A stretch of DNA of 64,000 nucleotides from an uncultured Flavobacteriaceae bacterium (GCA_947494205.1 CANLUH010000011.1:62001-126000); one strand, 5' to 3'; positions 7,280 through 17,035 are shown, numbered from the stretch's first letter. Notes: generated by a model not told the origin, from the sequence alone. Numbers and translations are program-made.

Positions 7280-9733
7280 CTAATAATTATCCACGTTAAT
7301 AATAACACGAACGGGTCTAAAATCTTTAACTAAACTAAAACTGGTATTTATTTTAGCAATGGCTGCTTTAGTTTTTCCTAGCGATTGTTTTGGCGCTATT
7401 TTTATTAGAATGTTTTTATGATATTGATTTCTAATTCTAGAGACTGGCGGAAACTCTGGCCCTAAAATATTTGATTTAAACACTTGTCGTAACGATTTAG
7501 CAAACCATTCACTTGCCATATTTACGCGATCGTAATCCTTATGCTTTATCGTTATTTTAATTAAACGATAAAATGGCGGGTATTTAAAGTTATAGCGTTC
7601 TTGCAATTGTTCGCTATACATTTCCTTATAATTATTGGTAGAAACTTGCTGTAATATTTTATGATAAGGATTATAGGTTTGTATTAACACCTTCCCTCTT
7701 TTATCGGTTCGCCCTGCCCTACCCGATACTTGTAACATGAGTTGAAAACTACGTTCATGTGCTCTAAAGTCTGGAAAGTTTAGCATATTGTCGGCATTCA
7801 TAATACCAACAAGCTTAACATTTCTAAAGTCTAAGCCTTTAGTAAGCATTTGCGTACCTACCAAAATATCTATTTCCTGCTGTTCTAAGGCCGTTATTAT
7901 TTTTTCGTAGCCATATTTACCTCTTGTAGTATCTAAATCCATACGACCTACTTTATGCTTGGGAAACAACTGCTTTACTTCGGCTTCTATTTGCTCTGTT
8001 CCAAAACCTTTGGTGTCTAAGTTAGCCGTACCACAAGCCATACATTTTTTAAGCATAGCATGTGTGTGTCCGCAATAATGGCAACGTAATTGGTTGCGAT
8101 ATTGATGATAGGTTAAACTAACATCACAATTTGGACATTGTGGCGAATGCCCACAGGTATTACATTCTACAATTGGAGAATACCCTCTTCTGTTTTGGAA
8201 TAAGATAACTTGGTGTCCTTCTTCTAACGTTTCGGCAATTTCTTCTAGCATTCTATCGCTAAAATGCCCTTTCATTAGTTTTCGTTTATGTTTATCTTTT
8301 ATATCTACCAGTTCTATATCTGGTAATTGTACATTATTGTAACGCCTAGTAATTTCAACTAAACCATACTTATTTTCTTTAGCGTTATAATAGCTTTCTA
8401 AACTTGGCGTTGCGCTCCCCAATAATGTTTTAGCGCCATGTAAATGAGCTAATACAATAGCTGTATCTCTGGCATGATATCGTGGTGCTGGATCAAATTG
8501 TTTAAAAGATTGTTCATGCTCTTCATCTACTATTATTAGTCCCAGTTTATGAAATGGTAAAAAGATTGAGGATCTTGCGCCTAAAACTATTTTCGCTTTC
8601 GCGGAATTGTTCAACACATTATTCCAAACCTCAACACGTTCGTGAACCGAATATTTACTATGAAATACAGCCACTTGTTCTCCGAAATAATTCTGTAATC
8701 GATTAACCAATTGCGTTGTTAATGCAATCTCTGGCAATAAATACAACACTTGTTTGCCTTGTTCTAAAACAGCTTCAATAAGTTTAACGTACACTTCTGT
8801 TTTTCCAGATGATGTTACACCATGTAACAAGGTTACATTTTGAGTTGTAAATGTATCTTGTATTTGCTGTAATGCTTCGGTTTGGTATTCGTTTAGTGCT
8901 TTTGAATTTTCATTCTCTTCTCCAGAATATTGTACACGATCGGTTTGAATATGGTATTCTTCTAAAATGTCTTTATCTATTAATGCTTTTATTATTGCTG
9001 AAGAGGTTTTACTCTCTGCTACCAAATCGGATACTTTAATAGGTTTTTTCGTTTTAGCCGAAATAGAAAACAGCGTCATAATAACTTGTCGTTGCTTGAC
9101 TGCTCTACTTAAATCATCTAATAATTGTTGTAATGCTGCTTCAGAGGTATAATTTGCATTTAATTTTACGTACCTAACGTATTTAGGTTTATATTTTTCG
9201 TAAATCTCCTCTTGTAATGTTATCGCTTCTTTTTCTATTAAGCGTTTAATTACTGGTAATACGTTTTTCTTATCCAAGATATTAGAAATCTCCTGAATCT
9301 TTAATGAAGATTGATAGCTTAAAGCTTCGTATACTAAAAACTCATCGTCTTTTAACTCAACATCGTTTATCTCTTTTAAGTTGTTTTTACTTATTAGTGT
9401 TTCACTTTCTAAAATAAACGCATTGGGTAATGCAGCTCGCATTATTTCACCAACACTACAGGCATAATATTTAGAGATCCATTGCCATAATTCTAATTGT
9501 TTTTCTGTAACTATGGGATGCTCGTCTAGTATTTGATGTATTGCTTTAGCTTCGTATACTTGAGGAGCTGTATTATGTATTGCGCCTACTAATCCTGTGT
9601 ATATTTTAGACTTACCAAAAGGCACAGAAACACGCATCCCAGCTTTTAAAAAGTCGGATTCTGCTTTAGTAATACTATAGGTAAATAGTTTTTCTAAAGG
9701 AATGGGCAATATAACATCTATAAAATAGTGCAA
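7280..9733 (-). CDS. priA: Primosomal protein N' (replication restart helicase)
   Basis: An 817-residue superfamily 2 DNA helicase that rebuilds replication forks. The N-terminal ~100 residues form the 3' DNA-binding domain (MHYFIDVILPIPLEKLFTY). The helicase core shows Walker A (LLHGVTSSGKTEVY), Walker B (IIVDEEHEQSFKQ), GSATPSLESYY, LVGTQMLTKGLDF and QVSGRAGR. Between the two lobes is the zinc module with eight cysteines in CxxC pairs (CNTCGHSPQCPNC, CHYCGH, CMACGT). It is longer than E. coli PriA (732 residues), as in other Bacteroidota. It is the last gene of a nadC-to-priA run; 7-bp repeats lie immediately after the stop. Confidence 0.97.
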   Translation of the reverse strand: MHYFIDVILPIPLEKLFTYSITKAESDFLKAGMRVSVPFGKSKIYTGLVGAIHNTAPQVYEAKAIHQILDEHPIVTEKQLELWQWISKYYACSVGEIMRAALPNAFILESETLISKNNLKEINDVELKDDEFLVYEALSYQSSLKIQEISNILDKKNVLPVIKRLIEKEAITLQEEIYEKYKPKYVRYVKLNANYTSEAALQQLLDDLSRAVKQRQVIMTLFSISAKTKKPIKVSDLVAESKTSSAIIKALIDKDILEEYHIQTDRVQYSGEENENSKALNEYQTEALQQIQDTFTTQNVTLLHGVTSSGKTEVYVKLIEAVLEQGKQVLYLLPEIALTTQLVNRLQNYFGEQVAVFHSKYSVHERVEVWNNVLNNSAKAKIVLGARSSIFLPFHKLGLIIVDEEHEQSFKQFDPAPRYHARDTAIVLAHLHGAKTLLGSATPSLESYYNAKENKYGLVEITRRYNNVQLPDIELVDIKDKHKRKLMKGHFSDRMLEEIAETLEEGHQVILFQNRRGYSPIVECNTCGHSPQCPNCDVSLTYHQYRNQLRCHYCGHTHAMLKKCMACGTANLDTKGFGTEQIEAEVKQLFPKHKVGRMDLDTTRGKYGYEKIITALEQQEIDILVGTQMLTKGLDFRNVKLVGIMNADNMLNFPDFRAHERSFQLMLQVSGRAGRTDKRGKVLIQTYNPYHKILQQVSTNNYKEMYSEQLQERYNFKYPPFYRLIKITIKHKDYDRVNMASEWFAKSLRQVFKSNILGPEFPPVSRIRNQYHKNILIKIAPKQSLGKTKAAIAKINTSFSLVKDFRPVRVIINVDNY

Positions 9734-9768
9734 CGTTTCCTGTTTTTATTTATCTGTTATTAGAGGGC

Positions 9769-10194
9769 TTAGTCTACAACTCTTTCCCAATATTGGGTAG
9801 CGTATAAAAAGGCAATATAACCTCTTACTTGTAATACATTAGGATCTTCGGTAACTAATAATCTACATTTGTATTCTTTACCATTTTCCGGATTAAAAAT
9901 GGTTCCGTTTTTATAATACTTACCACTTTTCTCCATATTTTTAAGTAATTCGAAACCTAAAACGGGTTTATTTTTTGCATCTCCTTTACATTCTGTACAT
10001 AATCGGTCGCGTTTTGTAGCATCAATTATATGCACAATTTTACCAAATATTTGTCCGTCTCGTTTATAAATTTCTACTATAGATTTTGCTTCTCCTGTTT
10101 GGTCATCTATTGTTTTCCATTTCCCTAAAACATCTTGTGCAGATGTGGTTAATGTTACTAATAATACTAAACAAATAATTAAATTATGCTTCAT
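9769..10194 (-). CDS. DUF2147 secreted protein
   Basis: This 141-residue protein has a signal peptide cleaved after TTSAQ and a lipocalin-like DUF2147 domain: VLGKWKTIDDQTGEAKSIV at the start, a CTECKG pair of cysteines in the middle, and LQVRGYIAF...YWERV at the end. The family is widespread in Proteobacteria and Bacteroidota; its function is unknown, and periplasmic ligand binding is only a guess. Its start overlaps the end of the YihY-like gene by 11 bp, so the two are co-translated. priA follows 35 bp later. Confidence 0.88.
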   Translation of the reverse strand: MKHNLIICLVLLVTLTTSAQDVLGKWKTIDDQTGEAKSIVEIYKRDGQIFGKIVHIIDATKRDRLCTECKGDAKNKPVLGFELLKNMEKSGKYYKNGTIFNPENGKEYKCRLLVTEDPNVLQVRGYIAFLYATQYWERVVD

Positions 10195-11134
10195 TAGGCT
10201 TTATATTTTTATTTCTTAAACGTGTTAATGACATATTTAGTTCAAACCCCAACAATAAAATATTAGAATTTAACCATAAATAGAACAGTAAAATTAAAAG
10301 TGCACCAATAGACCCATATAGTTCGTTATACTTCGCAAAGTTTTCTATATAAATTCCGAAGAGATAAGACGATAATATTATTAGTAATGTTGTAAATAGA
10401 GCTCCTACAGAGAAAAACCTAGATTTACGCCCTTCTTTTGTTCCAAAGTAATACAATGTTGCTGTTGCTAAATATACCATAACAATAAAGAAAACATATT
10501 TAGCTAAAATTGCCCAGAAATCTATTTGTCTTTTCTGGATGTAGCCTCGATCTTCTAAGTTGTCTAAAACATAGAGTTCAAAATAGCCTAAACCTGCAAC
10601 GGTTAGCATTAATAAAAACACTAATATTAAACCAACACCTAGAGCATATAAATATTGACGTATAATATTACGTGTTAATTGCTCGTGATATGAGTTTTCG
10701 AAACCCGAAAACAAAGCATTAATACCATTTGCCATTAAAAATATGGATAATAAAAACACAGAAGATATTAAACCATCATTGCTATTAGAATTTTCTACAT
10801 TTTTAAAAATATTCTCATGAAAAAAATCACTGGTTGTTGGTGGTAAAAAGGATTCTAAAAAATTTAAAAAATCACCTTGAAACCCATCTATTGGAATGTA
10901 GGGTATTAAAATAATTACAAATAATAGAAATGGAAACAATGCTAGAAAAAAACTATACGCAATGGCACTTGCTCTAGAGCCTAATGCACCTTTTACAATA
11001 CCTGTTATGTATATTTCTAATAAATCATATAATGATAAACCTGCTAAACCTGGTAATTTAATTTTACCAAGCAAACGCACCAATATATTTACTACAGGAA
11101 TTTTTTTAAGTTGTTCTTCTAGGTTTTGCGACAC
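10184..11134 (-). CDS. YihY/BrkB family inner-membrane protein
   Basis: A 316-residue integral membrane protein with about six hydrophobic segments. The family signature is present: GALGSRASAIAYSFFLALFPFLLF near residues 50-75, and a late GSIGALLILLFYLWL. The family (UPF0761) was once mis-assigned as ribonuclease BN; its true substrate is not established, transport being the usual guess. It is in a run nadC - yihY-like - DUF2147 - priA with short gaps and one overlap, so it is probably transcribed with them. Confidence 0.9.
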   Translation of the reverse strand: MSQNLEEQLKKIPVVNILVRLLGKIKLPGLAGLSLYDLLEIYITGIVKGALGSRASAIAYSFFLALFPFLLFVIILIPYIPIDGFQGDFLNFLESFLPPTTSDFFHENIFKNVENSNSNDGLISSVFLLSIFLMANGINALFSGFENSYHEQLTRNIIRQYLYALGVGLILVFLLMLTVAGLGYFELYVLDNLEDRGYIQKRQIDFWAILAKYVFFIVMVYLATATLYYFGTKEGRKSRFFSVGALFTTLLIILSSYLFGIYIENFAKYNELYGSIGALLILLFYLWLNSNILLLGFELNMSLTRLRNKNIKPNEA

Positions 11135-11172
11135 TTACTATTTAGTATTGAATTATTTCTATTACGTTTTGC

Positions 11173-12030
11173 TTATACTGCTTTTAAACTTAAATCCATA
11201 TTATATACAGAGTGTGTTAATGCGCCACTAGAAATATAATCTACACCACATAATGCATACTCTCTAATTGTTTTTTCATTAATGCCACCAGAGCTTTCTG
11301 TAAGACATTTATCACCTATTAGTTTTACTGCAGTTTTGGTGTCTTCGTAATTAAAGTTATCTATTAATATTCTATACACACCGTCGCTTTGTAAAATGGT
11401 TTTAATCTCGTCTAAATCTCTAGCTTCTACAATAATTTTTAAATCGCGATTGGTTTCTTTTAAATAGGCTTTAGTTTTATCTATCGCTTTAGTAATTCCT
11501 CCTGCAAAATCTATATGATTGTCTTTTAACATAATCATATCGTATAGGGCAAAACGATGATTTTCTCCTCCGCCTATTTTTACAGCCCATTTTTCTAACG
11601 CACGTATACCTGGTGTTGTTTTTCTGGTATCCAAAACTTTTGTTCCTGTCCCTTCTAACAAGTCTACAAATTGTCTTGTTTTTGTAGCAATAGCACTCAT
11701 ACGTTGCATAGCATTAAGTACTAATCGTTCTGCTTTTAATATAGATTGCGAAGCGCCTTCTACATAAAATACAATGTCTCCATATTTTACTCTAGAACCG
11801 TCTTCTATTAATGTTTCTATAGTAATATTTGGATCTACATAGCTAAATACTTGCTTTGCAAATTCTACACCAGCAATAATGCCTTCATCTTTTACTAATA
11901 GTTTTGCTTTTCCATTTGCATTGGCCGGTATACAAGATAGTGAACTATGGTCTCCATCTCCTACATCTTCGCGTATGGCATTACTTATTATTAATTCTAT
12001 TTCTGTATCAAATTGTGCTTTACTAATCAT
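11173..12030 (-). CDS. nadC: Nicotinate-nucleotide diphosphorylase (carboxylating)
   Basis: The 285-residue enzyme converts quinolinate and PRPP to nicotinate mononucleotide, carbon dioxide and pyrophosphate in de novo NAD synthesis. Visible signatures are EDVGDGDHSS near the N-terminus, RLVLNAMQRMSAIAT, VLDTRKTTPGIRALEKWAVKIGGGENHR (substrate-binding Arg, Lys and His residues), MLKDNHI, IIVEARDLDE and the late SSGGINEKTIREYA. Length is normal. It is probably the first gene of a four-gene run ending with priA. Confidence 0.96.
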   Translation of the reverse strand: MISKAQFDTEIELIISNAIREDVGDGDHSSLSCIPANANGKAKLLVKDEGIIAGVEFAKQVFSYVDPNITIETLIEDGSRVKYGDIVFYVEGASQSILKAERLVLNAMQRMSAIATKTRQFVDLLEGTGTKVLDTRKTTPGIRALEKWAVKIGGGENHRFALYDMIMLKDNHIDFAGGITKAIDKTKAYLKETNRDLKIIVEARDLDEIKTILQSDGVYRILIDNFNYEDTKTAVKLIGDKCLTESSGGINEKTIREYALCGVDYISSGALTHSVYNMDLSLKAV

Positions 12031-12117
12031 AGGTATTTACTTTAGTGCTAAAATAAGAAATTGATTTACGTTTTTTAATATTTAATTAGTAGTTTCGTTT
12101 TAAAGTATATTAATTTC

Positions 12118-12966
12118 ATGAAATTTATTAAACCGCTTTTTACTTTATTTTTCCTTTTTAATTACTTTTTTCTTTTCTCTCAGGAATCTACTACAGAGTT
12201 ATACCTTGATGAAAATTTAAATAAAATAGATTCTATAACCTATTCTAAAAAATGTAAACGTATACTTTCTAAATGTTTAGAGTACAAAACAGATAGTTTA
12301 ATTATTAATAAAATATCTATTAAATATGCATTTGGAAAACTAACTTCAAGCGAATACAATCAAATTAAAGGTGTTATCACAAGAAATTCGGATATGAAAC
12401 TAAAACAAAATGAAGTTTTAGTTATTAAATATTATGACTCCCTTTTAAATTTCAATTCTGTAAATAGAAGACATCTAAATCATATCAAAAAACCTAAAAC
12501 CGTATTACCAGATTCTTTAGCCAGTGCAAAAAACACTAAAAATGTATTTCATACTTTTAATGAATCCATTTTTAATGAAAACAGAAAAAAATGGGTAAAG
12601 AAACACAAAAAATGTATAGCGAAAAATGAAAAAAAATACGATATGAAACTTATCTATCTTTATAAAGATGAACAAAATGTTTTAGACCAATATGAAGATT
12701 TTAATTGGGTAAAAGATAATGGCGTTTTTAAAAATAAGTTCTTTAACATAATGTTCAACTTTCATTTATTAATTATAAAGCCAGATGGAGATTACTTTTT
12801 GAGTGGCGGCCACATAACTGATAAGCAAGTTGGTAAACTATTAAAAAAAATGGATTGGTCTGAATATAAAAATGACTGGAAGCTATCTTTTCAAAAACAG
12901 GTTATTAATGGTTCTGGTTTATTTAAAAAAACGGATTCTTATTATCACAAAAAACATTGTTTCTAA
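12118..12966 (+). CDS. Secreted protein of unknown function
   Basis: This 282-residue protein has a signal peptide rich in Phe and Leu, cleaved near FLFSQ. The mature part is very lysine-rich and contains five cysteines, including KKCKRILSKCLEY. I do not recognise the family. The stop codon is immediately followed by the rlmH start, with no gap, so translation of rlmH is likely coupled to it. It stands opposite nadC in a divergent arrangement. Confidence 0.7.
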   Translation: MKFIKPLFTLFFLFNYFFLFSQESTTELYLDENLNKIDSITYSKKCKRILSKCLEYKTDSLIINKISIKYAFGKLTSSEYNQIKGVITRNSDMKLKQNEVLVIKYYDSLLNFNSVNRRHLNHIKKPKTVLPDSLASAKNTKNVFHTFNESIFNENRKKWVKKHKKCIAKNEKKYDMKLIYLYKDEQNVLDQYEDFNWVKDNGVFKNKFFNIMFNFHLLIIKPDGDYFLSGGHITDKQVGKLLKKMDWSEYKNDWKLSFQKQVINGSGLFKKTDSYYHKKHCF

Positions 12967-13440
12967 ATGACTATTAAACTCATTGCCATTGGCAAAACCG
13001 ATAATAAACAATTACAATCTTTAATCGAAGATTATCAGAAACGTTTGGGTTTTTATATTAAATTTTCTTTTGATATTATTCCAGATATAAAAAACGCTAA
13101 AAACTTAAGTGAGGCACAACAAAAACAAAAAGAAGGCGAACTTATTTTAAAGAAACTAAGTAACACGGATGTTTTAATTCTTTTAGATGAAAATGGAAAA
13201 CAAATGGATTCTGTAGGTTTTTCTAATTACCTACAAAAACACATGAATTCTGGCATAAAACAACTTGTTTTTGTTATTGGTGGCCCTTATGGTTTTTCTC
13301 AAGATGTTTATAATAAAGCACAAGGCAAAATCTCATTATCTAAAATGACATTTTCTCACCAAATGGTACGTTTATTTATTATTGAGCAATTGTATAGAGG
13401 CTTCACTATTTTACGAAATGAACCTTATCACCATAGATAA
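12967..13440 (+). CDS. rlmH: 23S rRNA (pseudouridine-1915-N3)-methyltransferase
   Basis: A 157-residue SPOUT methyltransferase of normal length. The trefoil-knot SAM site is visible in LVFVIGGPYGFS and the C-terminus ends in FTILRNEPYHHR, the conserved tail that reaches the modified base. It methylates pseudouridine 1915 in helix 69 of 23S rRNA on the assembled ribosome. The start follows directly on the stop of the upstream secreted protein. It converges, with two bases between, on the lipoprotein gene. Confidence 0.96.
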   Translation: MTIKLIAIGKTDNKQLQSLIEDYQKRLGFYIKFSFDIIPDIKNAKNLSEAQQKQKEGELILKKLSNTDVLILLDENGKQMDSVGFSNYLQKHMNSGIKQLVFVIGGPYGFSQDVYNKAQGKISLSKMTFSHQMVRLFIIEQLYRGFTILRNEPYHHR

Positions 13441-13442
13441 AT

Positions 13443-13799
13443 CTATTTCCTTACCAAAGTTAGTAATTCTTCATTTCCTGAACGACTCATAACCAATTCT
13501 AAAGTATCTGCTGTAAAAGTTTTCATTTCTACTGCTATTTCTAATTTTCCTTTTGGTGTACAGTACAATCGGTCATTCATTATTTTATAGTCTCCAGTAG
13601 TATCGTCTGCTCCTATTTTTGAAGCATACGTTTTGTCTTCATTGAATTTAAAATAAACATTATTATTACAATTATCACTTCCTGTCGCAACATTAATCCA
13701 ACTAGAACATACCCATTCCCCTTTTAAATTTTTATACTGTTCTGCTGTATTACAAGACATAAATAAAAAGATTACGGCTAATACTATTACTTTTTTCAT
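13443..13799 (-). CDS. Small lipocalin-like lipoprotein
   Basis: Starting at the ATG at 13799 gives 118 residues with a textbook lipoprotein signal, MKKVIVLAVIFLFMSC; nine extra codons upstream are open but lie before the signal peptide. The mature part has the lipocalin-like layout of Bacteroidota lipoproteins: LKGEWVCSSW first, then VYFKFNEDKTYAS, GDYKIMNDRLYC and DTLELVMSR. Probably surface- or periplasm-anchored; ligand unknown. Confidence 0.78.
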   Translation of the reverse strand: MKKVIVLAVIFLFMSCNTAEQYKNLKGEWVCSSWINVATGSDNCNNNVYFKFNEDKTYASKIGADDTTGDYKIMNDRLYCTPKGKLEIAVEMKTFTADTLELVMSRSGNEELLTLVRK

Positions 13800-13878
13800 G
13801 TGGTTATATTTAAGGTTAGCGTGCATTTAGCACATTACTATATAGACTATAGGTATGCTTTTTCTAAAAACGTTACAG

Positions 13879-14394
13879 TTATTTTCTTTTCTTTTTATGT
13901 CCAGTAAATTTCTGCCTAAATCGTTTCCGCTTTTTAGACACGTTTTGAGATGTTTTTAATCGCTGATCTTGTTGTTCCTTTTTTAACTGTTCTATAATTT
14001 TAGATTTTACTTTAGTTTCTAAAATAGCACTATACTTTATAAAACTATACAGTCCTCCTAAAATTAAAGCAATTCCAAATACAATAGCAAAAGAACCGTT
14101 TTCTATAAGAGGCATTTGTGTGTATAAATTAACAGCTATTCTAGGCTCATACTTAAAGAAATAATACAAACCTAACGCCAATGCTATACTTCCAAAAACG
14201 AAACAAAAACCAATACTAGTATTAATATCTCGTTTTGTGTTTTGTTCTAACTTATTAATACTTTCATTTTTAAATAATAAACTATTCTTAGCTTCCTCCT
14301 GTTTTATAAATGCTAAAAAGTCTGCATTAAGAAGATTTGAAAAAGAGGTATAGTTTCTTTTTTTAAGATCATCTTCTGTTATACGATATTTCAT
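13879..14394 (-). CDS. Two-TM membrane protein of unknown function
   Basis: From the ATG at 14394 the product has 171 residues (the frame is open for 11 more codons upstream). Two hydrophobic helices (about residues 60-78 and 96-118) are joined by a short loop, and the C-terminus is a very basic tail ending KKRKRFRQKFTGHKKKRK. The N-terminus is soluble and charged. I recognise no family. It is divergent from rdgB across 93 bp. Confidence 0.65.
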   Translation of the reverse strand: MKYRITEDDLKKRNYTSFSNLLNADFLAFIKQEEAKNSLLFKNESINKLEQNTKRDINTSIGFCFVFGSIALALGLYYFFKYEPRIAVNLYTQMPLIENGSFAIVFGIALILGGLYSFIKYSAILETKVKSKIIEQLKKEQQDQRLKTSQNVSKKRKRFRQKFTGHKKKRK

Positions 14395-14459
14395 GTTTTT
14401 ATTTATAAGTCTTTTACAAAGAAGCAATGTTACTTAAAAAAGAAAACATTTTAAAGTAT

Positions 14460-14467
14460 TACTTTTG
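14460..14467 (+). promoter_or_regulatory. Candidate -7 element of rdgB
   Basis: TACTTTTG matches the Bacteroidota TAnnTTTG consensus 20 bp before the rdgB start. No good TTG stands 19-20 bp upstream, so the call rests on the -7 element alone. Confidence 0.45.
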
Positions 14468-14487
14468 AATTCATAAAACACAATACT

Positions 14488-15063
14488 ATGCAACTCGTAT
14501 TCGCAACAAATAATTTAAACAAACTAAAAGAGGTACAAAGTTTAATCCCAAAGCATATAAAATTGCTTAGTTTAAAGGATATTAATTGCTTAGAAGACAT
14601 ACCCGAAACTCAGCCAACTATTGAAGGCAACGCTATACAAAAAGCTAAATACGTAAAAACAAATTACGGTTACGATTGCTTTGCAGATGATACTGGTTTA
14701 GAAGTTGAAGCACTAAATGGAGAACCAGGTGTATTCTCTGCCCGTTATGCAGGCCCTAAACGAGATGCTAACGATAATATGGATTTATTATTAAATAACC
14801 TTGAATACAAGAAAAATAGAAATGCACAATTTAAAACCGTCGTTGCTTTACATTTAAATAGCAAATTAAAAACCTTTACAGGCATTTGCGAAGGTAAAAT
14901 TACAGGCACAAAACGCGGAAACAAAGGTTTTGGTTACGACCCCATTTTTCAACCTAATGGTTATAACGAAACCTTTGCTGAAATAGATTTAGAGCTTAAA
15001 AATAAAATTGGACATCGTGGTAAAGCAGTTATGCAATTGGTTTCATTTTTGAATACGTTGTAG
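14488..15063 (+). CDS. rdgB: XTP/dITP diphosphatase (non-canonical purine NTPase)
   Basis: The 191-residue enzyme hydrolyses ITP, dITP and XTP to the monophosphates, keeping deaminated purines out of nucleic acids. The HAM1/RdgB pattern is clear: VFATNNLNKLKEVQ (nucleotide-binding SxNxxK equivalent), FADDTGLEVEALNGEPGVFSARYAG (catalytic Asp), GKITGTKRGNKGFGYDPIF (substrate recognition) and KNKIGHRGKA at the end. Length is normal. Confidence 0.95.
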   Translation: MQLVFATNNLNKLKEVQSLIPKHIKLLSLKDINCLEDIPETQPTIEGNAIQKAKYVKTNYGYDCFADDTGLEVEALNGEPGVFSARYAGPKRDANDNMDLLLNNLEYKKNRNAQFKTVVALHLNSKLKTFTGICEGKITGTKRGNKGFGYDPIFQPNGYNETFAEIDLELKNKIGHRGKAVMQLVSFLNTL

Positions 15064-15121
15064 AGTTTTAATAATAGTGAAACAAATATTCTCTAAATTA
15101 AAGAATAAATTATAAATACAC

Positions 15122-15703
15122 TTGACACTAAAAACCATTAAACATACTATTCTAGTCCTTTTAGGATTACTTATGCTTTATCAATTTATCCCTATTGGGG
15201 ATTATTGCAATGGTTTGCTAAACGGCTTACTATTTTTAGCTTTAGGAGCTTTATTTTTACTCGCTTTTTTAATAATTCTATTTTTTGATATTATTAAACG
15301 TGTTAAACATAAACAACCATTTGATTTTATTCCTTTAGCTATATTTATAATTATTGTTGGTAGTAACTACAGTCTTTTAAAAACAGATAATAAAAAATTT
15401 TGGACTACAGAAGTTTTAGTAGGAGATCTAGAAAACAACAACTTTAGTAGAACTAATAGAATTATACTTTATAAAAATAATTCTTTTGCTATTACAAGTT
15501 ATAGAGCAGACTACAGTTGTACTATTCAGGGGCATTATGCTTTAAAAGGTGACACCTTAAAATTGAATAGAAAAGGGTTAAGTAAACTAACTGATAATGC
15601 TTTTACATCACACTATATTATTTCTAAAAGAGACAGTACATTTGTTGCTTTAGATACTAATTTTAAGACTATTAAAATTAATACACTTTCAAAAGGTTTC
15701 TAA
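15122..15703 (+). CDS. Membrane protein of unknown function
   Basis: This 193-residue protein has three hydrophobic segments in its first ~85 residues, then a soluble beta-rich C-terminal part (from about residue 100) reading WTTEVLVGDLENNNFSRTNR and GHYALKGDTLKLNRKG, the look of a small sensing or lipocalin-like barrel. The start used is TTG at 15122; the next ATG is 17 codons in and would cut the first helix, so TTG is preferred. No family is recognised. Confidence 0.6.
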   Translation: MTLKTIKHTILVLLGLLMLYQFIPIGDYCNGLLNGLLFLALGALFLLAFLIILFFDIIKRVKHKQPFDFIPLAIFIIIVGSNYSLLKTDNKKFWTTEVLVGDLENNNFSRTNRIILYKNNSFAITSYRADYSCTIQGHYALKGDTLKLNRKGLSKLTDNAFTSHYIISKRDSTFVALDTNFKTIKINTLSKGF

Positions 15704-15748
15704 TAATATTTAGTCAACAGAGATAAACAACAACCAATAAAATAGACT

Positions 15749-16939
15749 ATGCAAACTTTAATTTACTCCTTATCATTATTTTTTGAACGAGCTTCCTATT
15801 ATGGATTTCGAGCCATCTTAATTCTATACATGATAGGAGAAACATTAAATATGGATAGATCTGAAGCTTTTTCTATATACGGAACACTAGCTGGGTCACT
15901 TATTATCTCAAAAGTAATAGGTGCTATTTTTGGTGATCTAGTAACGGGCAATAAAACGGCAACTGTTATAGGAGGTATTTTACAAGCTCTAGGTGTTTTC
16001 TCTCTTTGCATTCCTACATCTTTAGGTTTATATATTGGTTTGTTTTTAATTGTATTAGGAAATGGTTTTTACACCCCAAATATTCTTTCGCTTTTTGGAA
16101 AAAACTACCTCAACTCTATAAAACTCCTCGACTCTGGATTTACCCTATATTATTTAGTTGTTAATTTAGCAGCTACTAGTGGTATTTTACTTATTGGTTA
16201 TGTAGGAGATAAACTAGGCTTTAATTATGGATTTATACTAGCAGGAATATTTATGTTACTGTCTACCATTCTTATACTATTTTCTAAAACTGCTAGAGAC
16301 GTCACCTATGATGACACAACAATTTCTAATGATATTAAAATTATTAAAATAATAGCAGTTGTTATATTACTTACTCTTTTTTGGGGCATTTATGATTTAT
16401 CCTCATCACATACTTACACATTACAAACACAATTAAGCGACTTTTCTACAGCATTATTTCATGAAGACATTCTAAACTATTTAAATCCTATTTTTATATT
16501 CGTAATTGGTGTTATAATATGTATTTTATGGTTATATGTATACATTTCACAATCTTTTAAATTAATGCTTGGTTTTATATTTGGAGCTTTATCCTTTTTA
16601 ATATTGTTCTCCATTCCAGAAATACCAGCGCAAGAACATTTATTAGTATATAGTCTTTCCATAGGTTTATTTAGCATTGCAGAACTATGTATTGCTCCTA
16701 TACTCTATTCTGTATTAACACAATACTCGAACCCAAAGTATTTAGCTATTGTTATTAGTTTAGCAACTGTTCCTACATACTCTGTTATACTATTAATGGG
16801 AGCTACAAAGGATTACTTTTACGATAATCCAAAAACAGCAATTATATTATCCATAAGCGTTATGGCTATTTTAAGTATTTTACTATTAATCTATATTTTA
16901 TTTATAAGACAATTAATAGTTGTTAAAAAGCACGATTAG
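15749..16939 (+). CDS. POT/PTR-like MFS transporter
   Basis: A 396-residue major-facilitator protein with about twelve hydrophobic segments. Near the N-terminus it has LFFERASYYGFRAILILYM, the POT-family motif ExxERFxYYG of proton-coupled peptide transporters, and GDLVTGNKTATVIGG as loop 2-3. Typical POT proteins have 450-500 residues, so this one is short. The first glutamate of the motif is replaced by leucine, which is notable because that residue takes part in proton coupling. Substrate is therefore uncertain. A single gene, not obviously in an operon. Confidence 0.75.
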   Translation: MQTLIYSLSLFFERASYYGFRAILILYMIGETLNMDRSEAFSIYGTLAGSLIISKVIGAIFGDLVTGNKTATVIGGILQALGVFSLCIPTSLGLYIGLFLIVLGNGFYTPNILSLFGKNYLNSIKLLDSGFTLYYLVVNLAATSGILLIGYVGDKLGFNYGFILAGIFMLLSTILILFSKTARDVTYDDTTISNDIKIIKIIAVVILLTLFWGIYDLSSSHTYTLQTQLSDFSTALFHEDILNYLNPIFIFVIGVIICILWLYVYISQSFKLMLGFIFGALSFLILFSIPEIPAQEHLLVYSLSIGLFSIAELCIAPILYSVLTQYSNPKYLAIVISLATVPTYSVILLMGATKDYFYDNPKTAIILSISVMAILSILLLIYILFIRQLIVVKKHD

Positions 16940-17005
16940 CATATAAACAAATGGTATTATCTTAATTAAATAACAACAAATTTACCCTGCTTTAAAATAG
17001 AATTA

Positions 17006-17035
17006 TTGCAATTGTTAAATAAAAGTGTACCTTTG
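17006..17035 (+). promoter_or_regulatory. Promoter of the DEAD-box helicase gene
   Basis: TTG (17006-17008) and TACCTTTG (17028-17035), 19 bp apart, form a near-perfect Bacteroidota promoter. The expected start near 17042 leaves a leader of about 130 nt before the ATG at 17173. The leader contains the short hairpin CCTC-AGAGA-GAGG. A long leader is a feature of cold-induced helicase and csp genes, so post-transcriptional control is likely but not shown. Confidence 0.75.
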
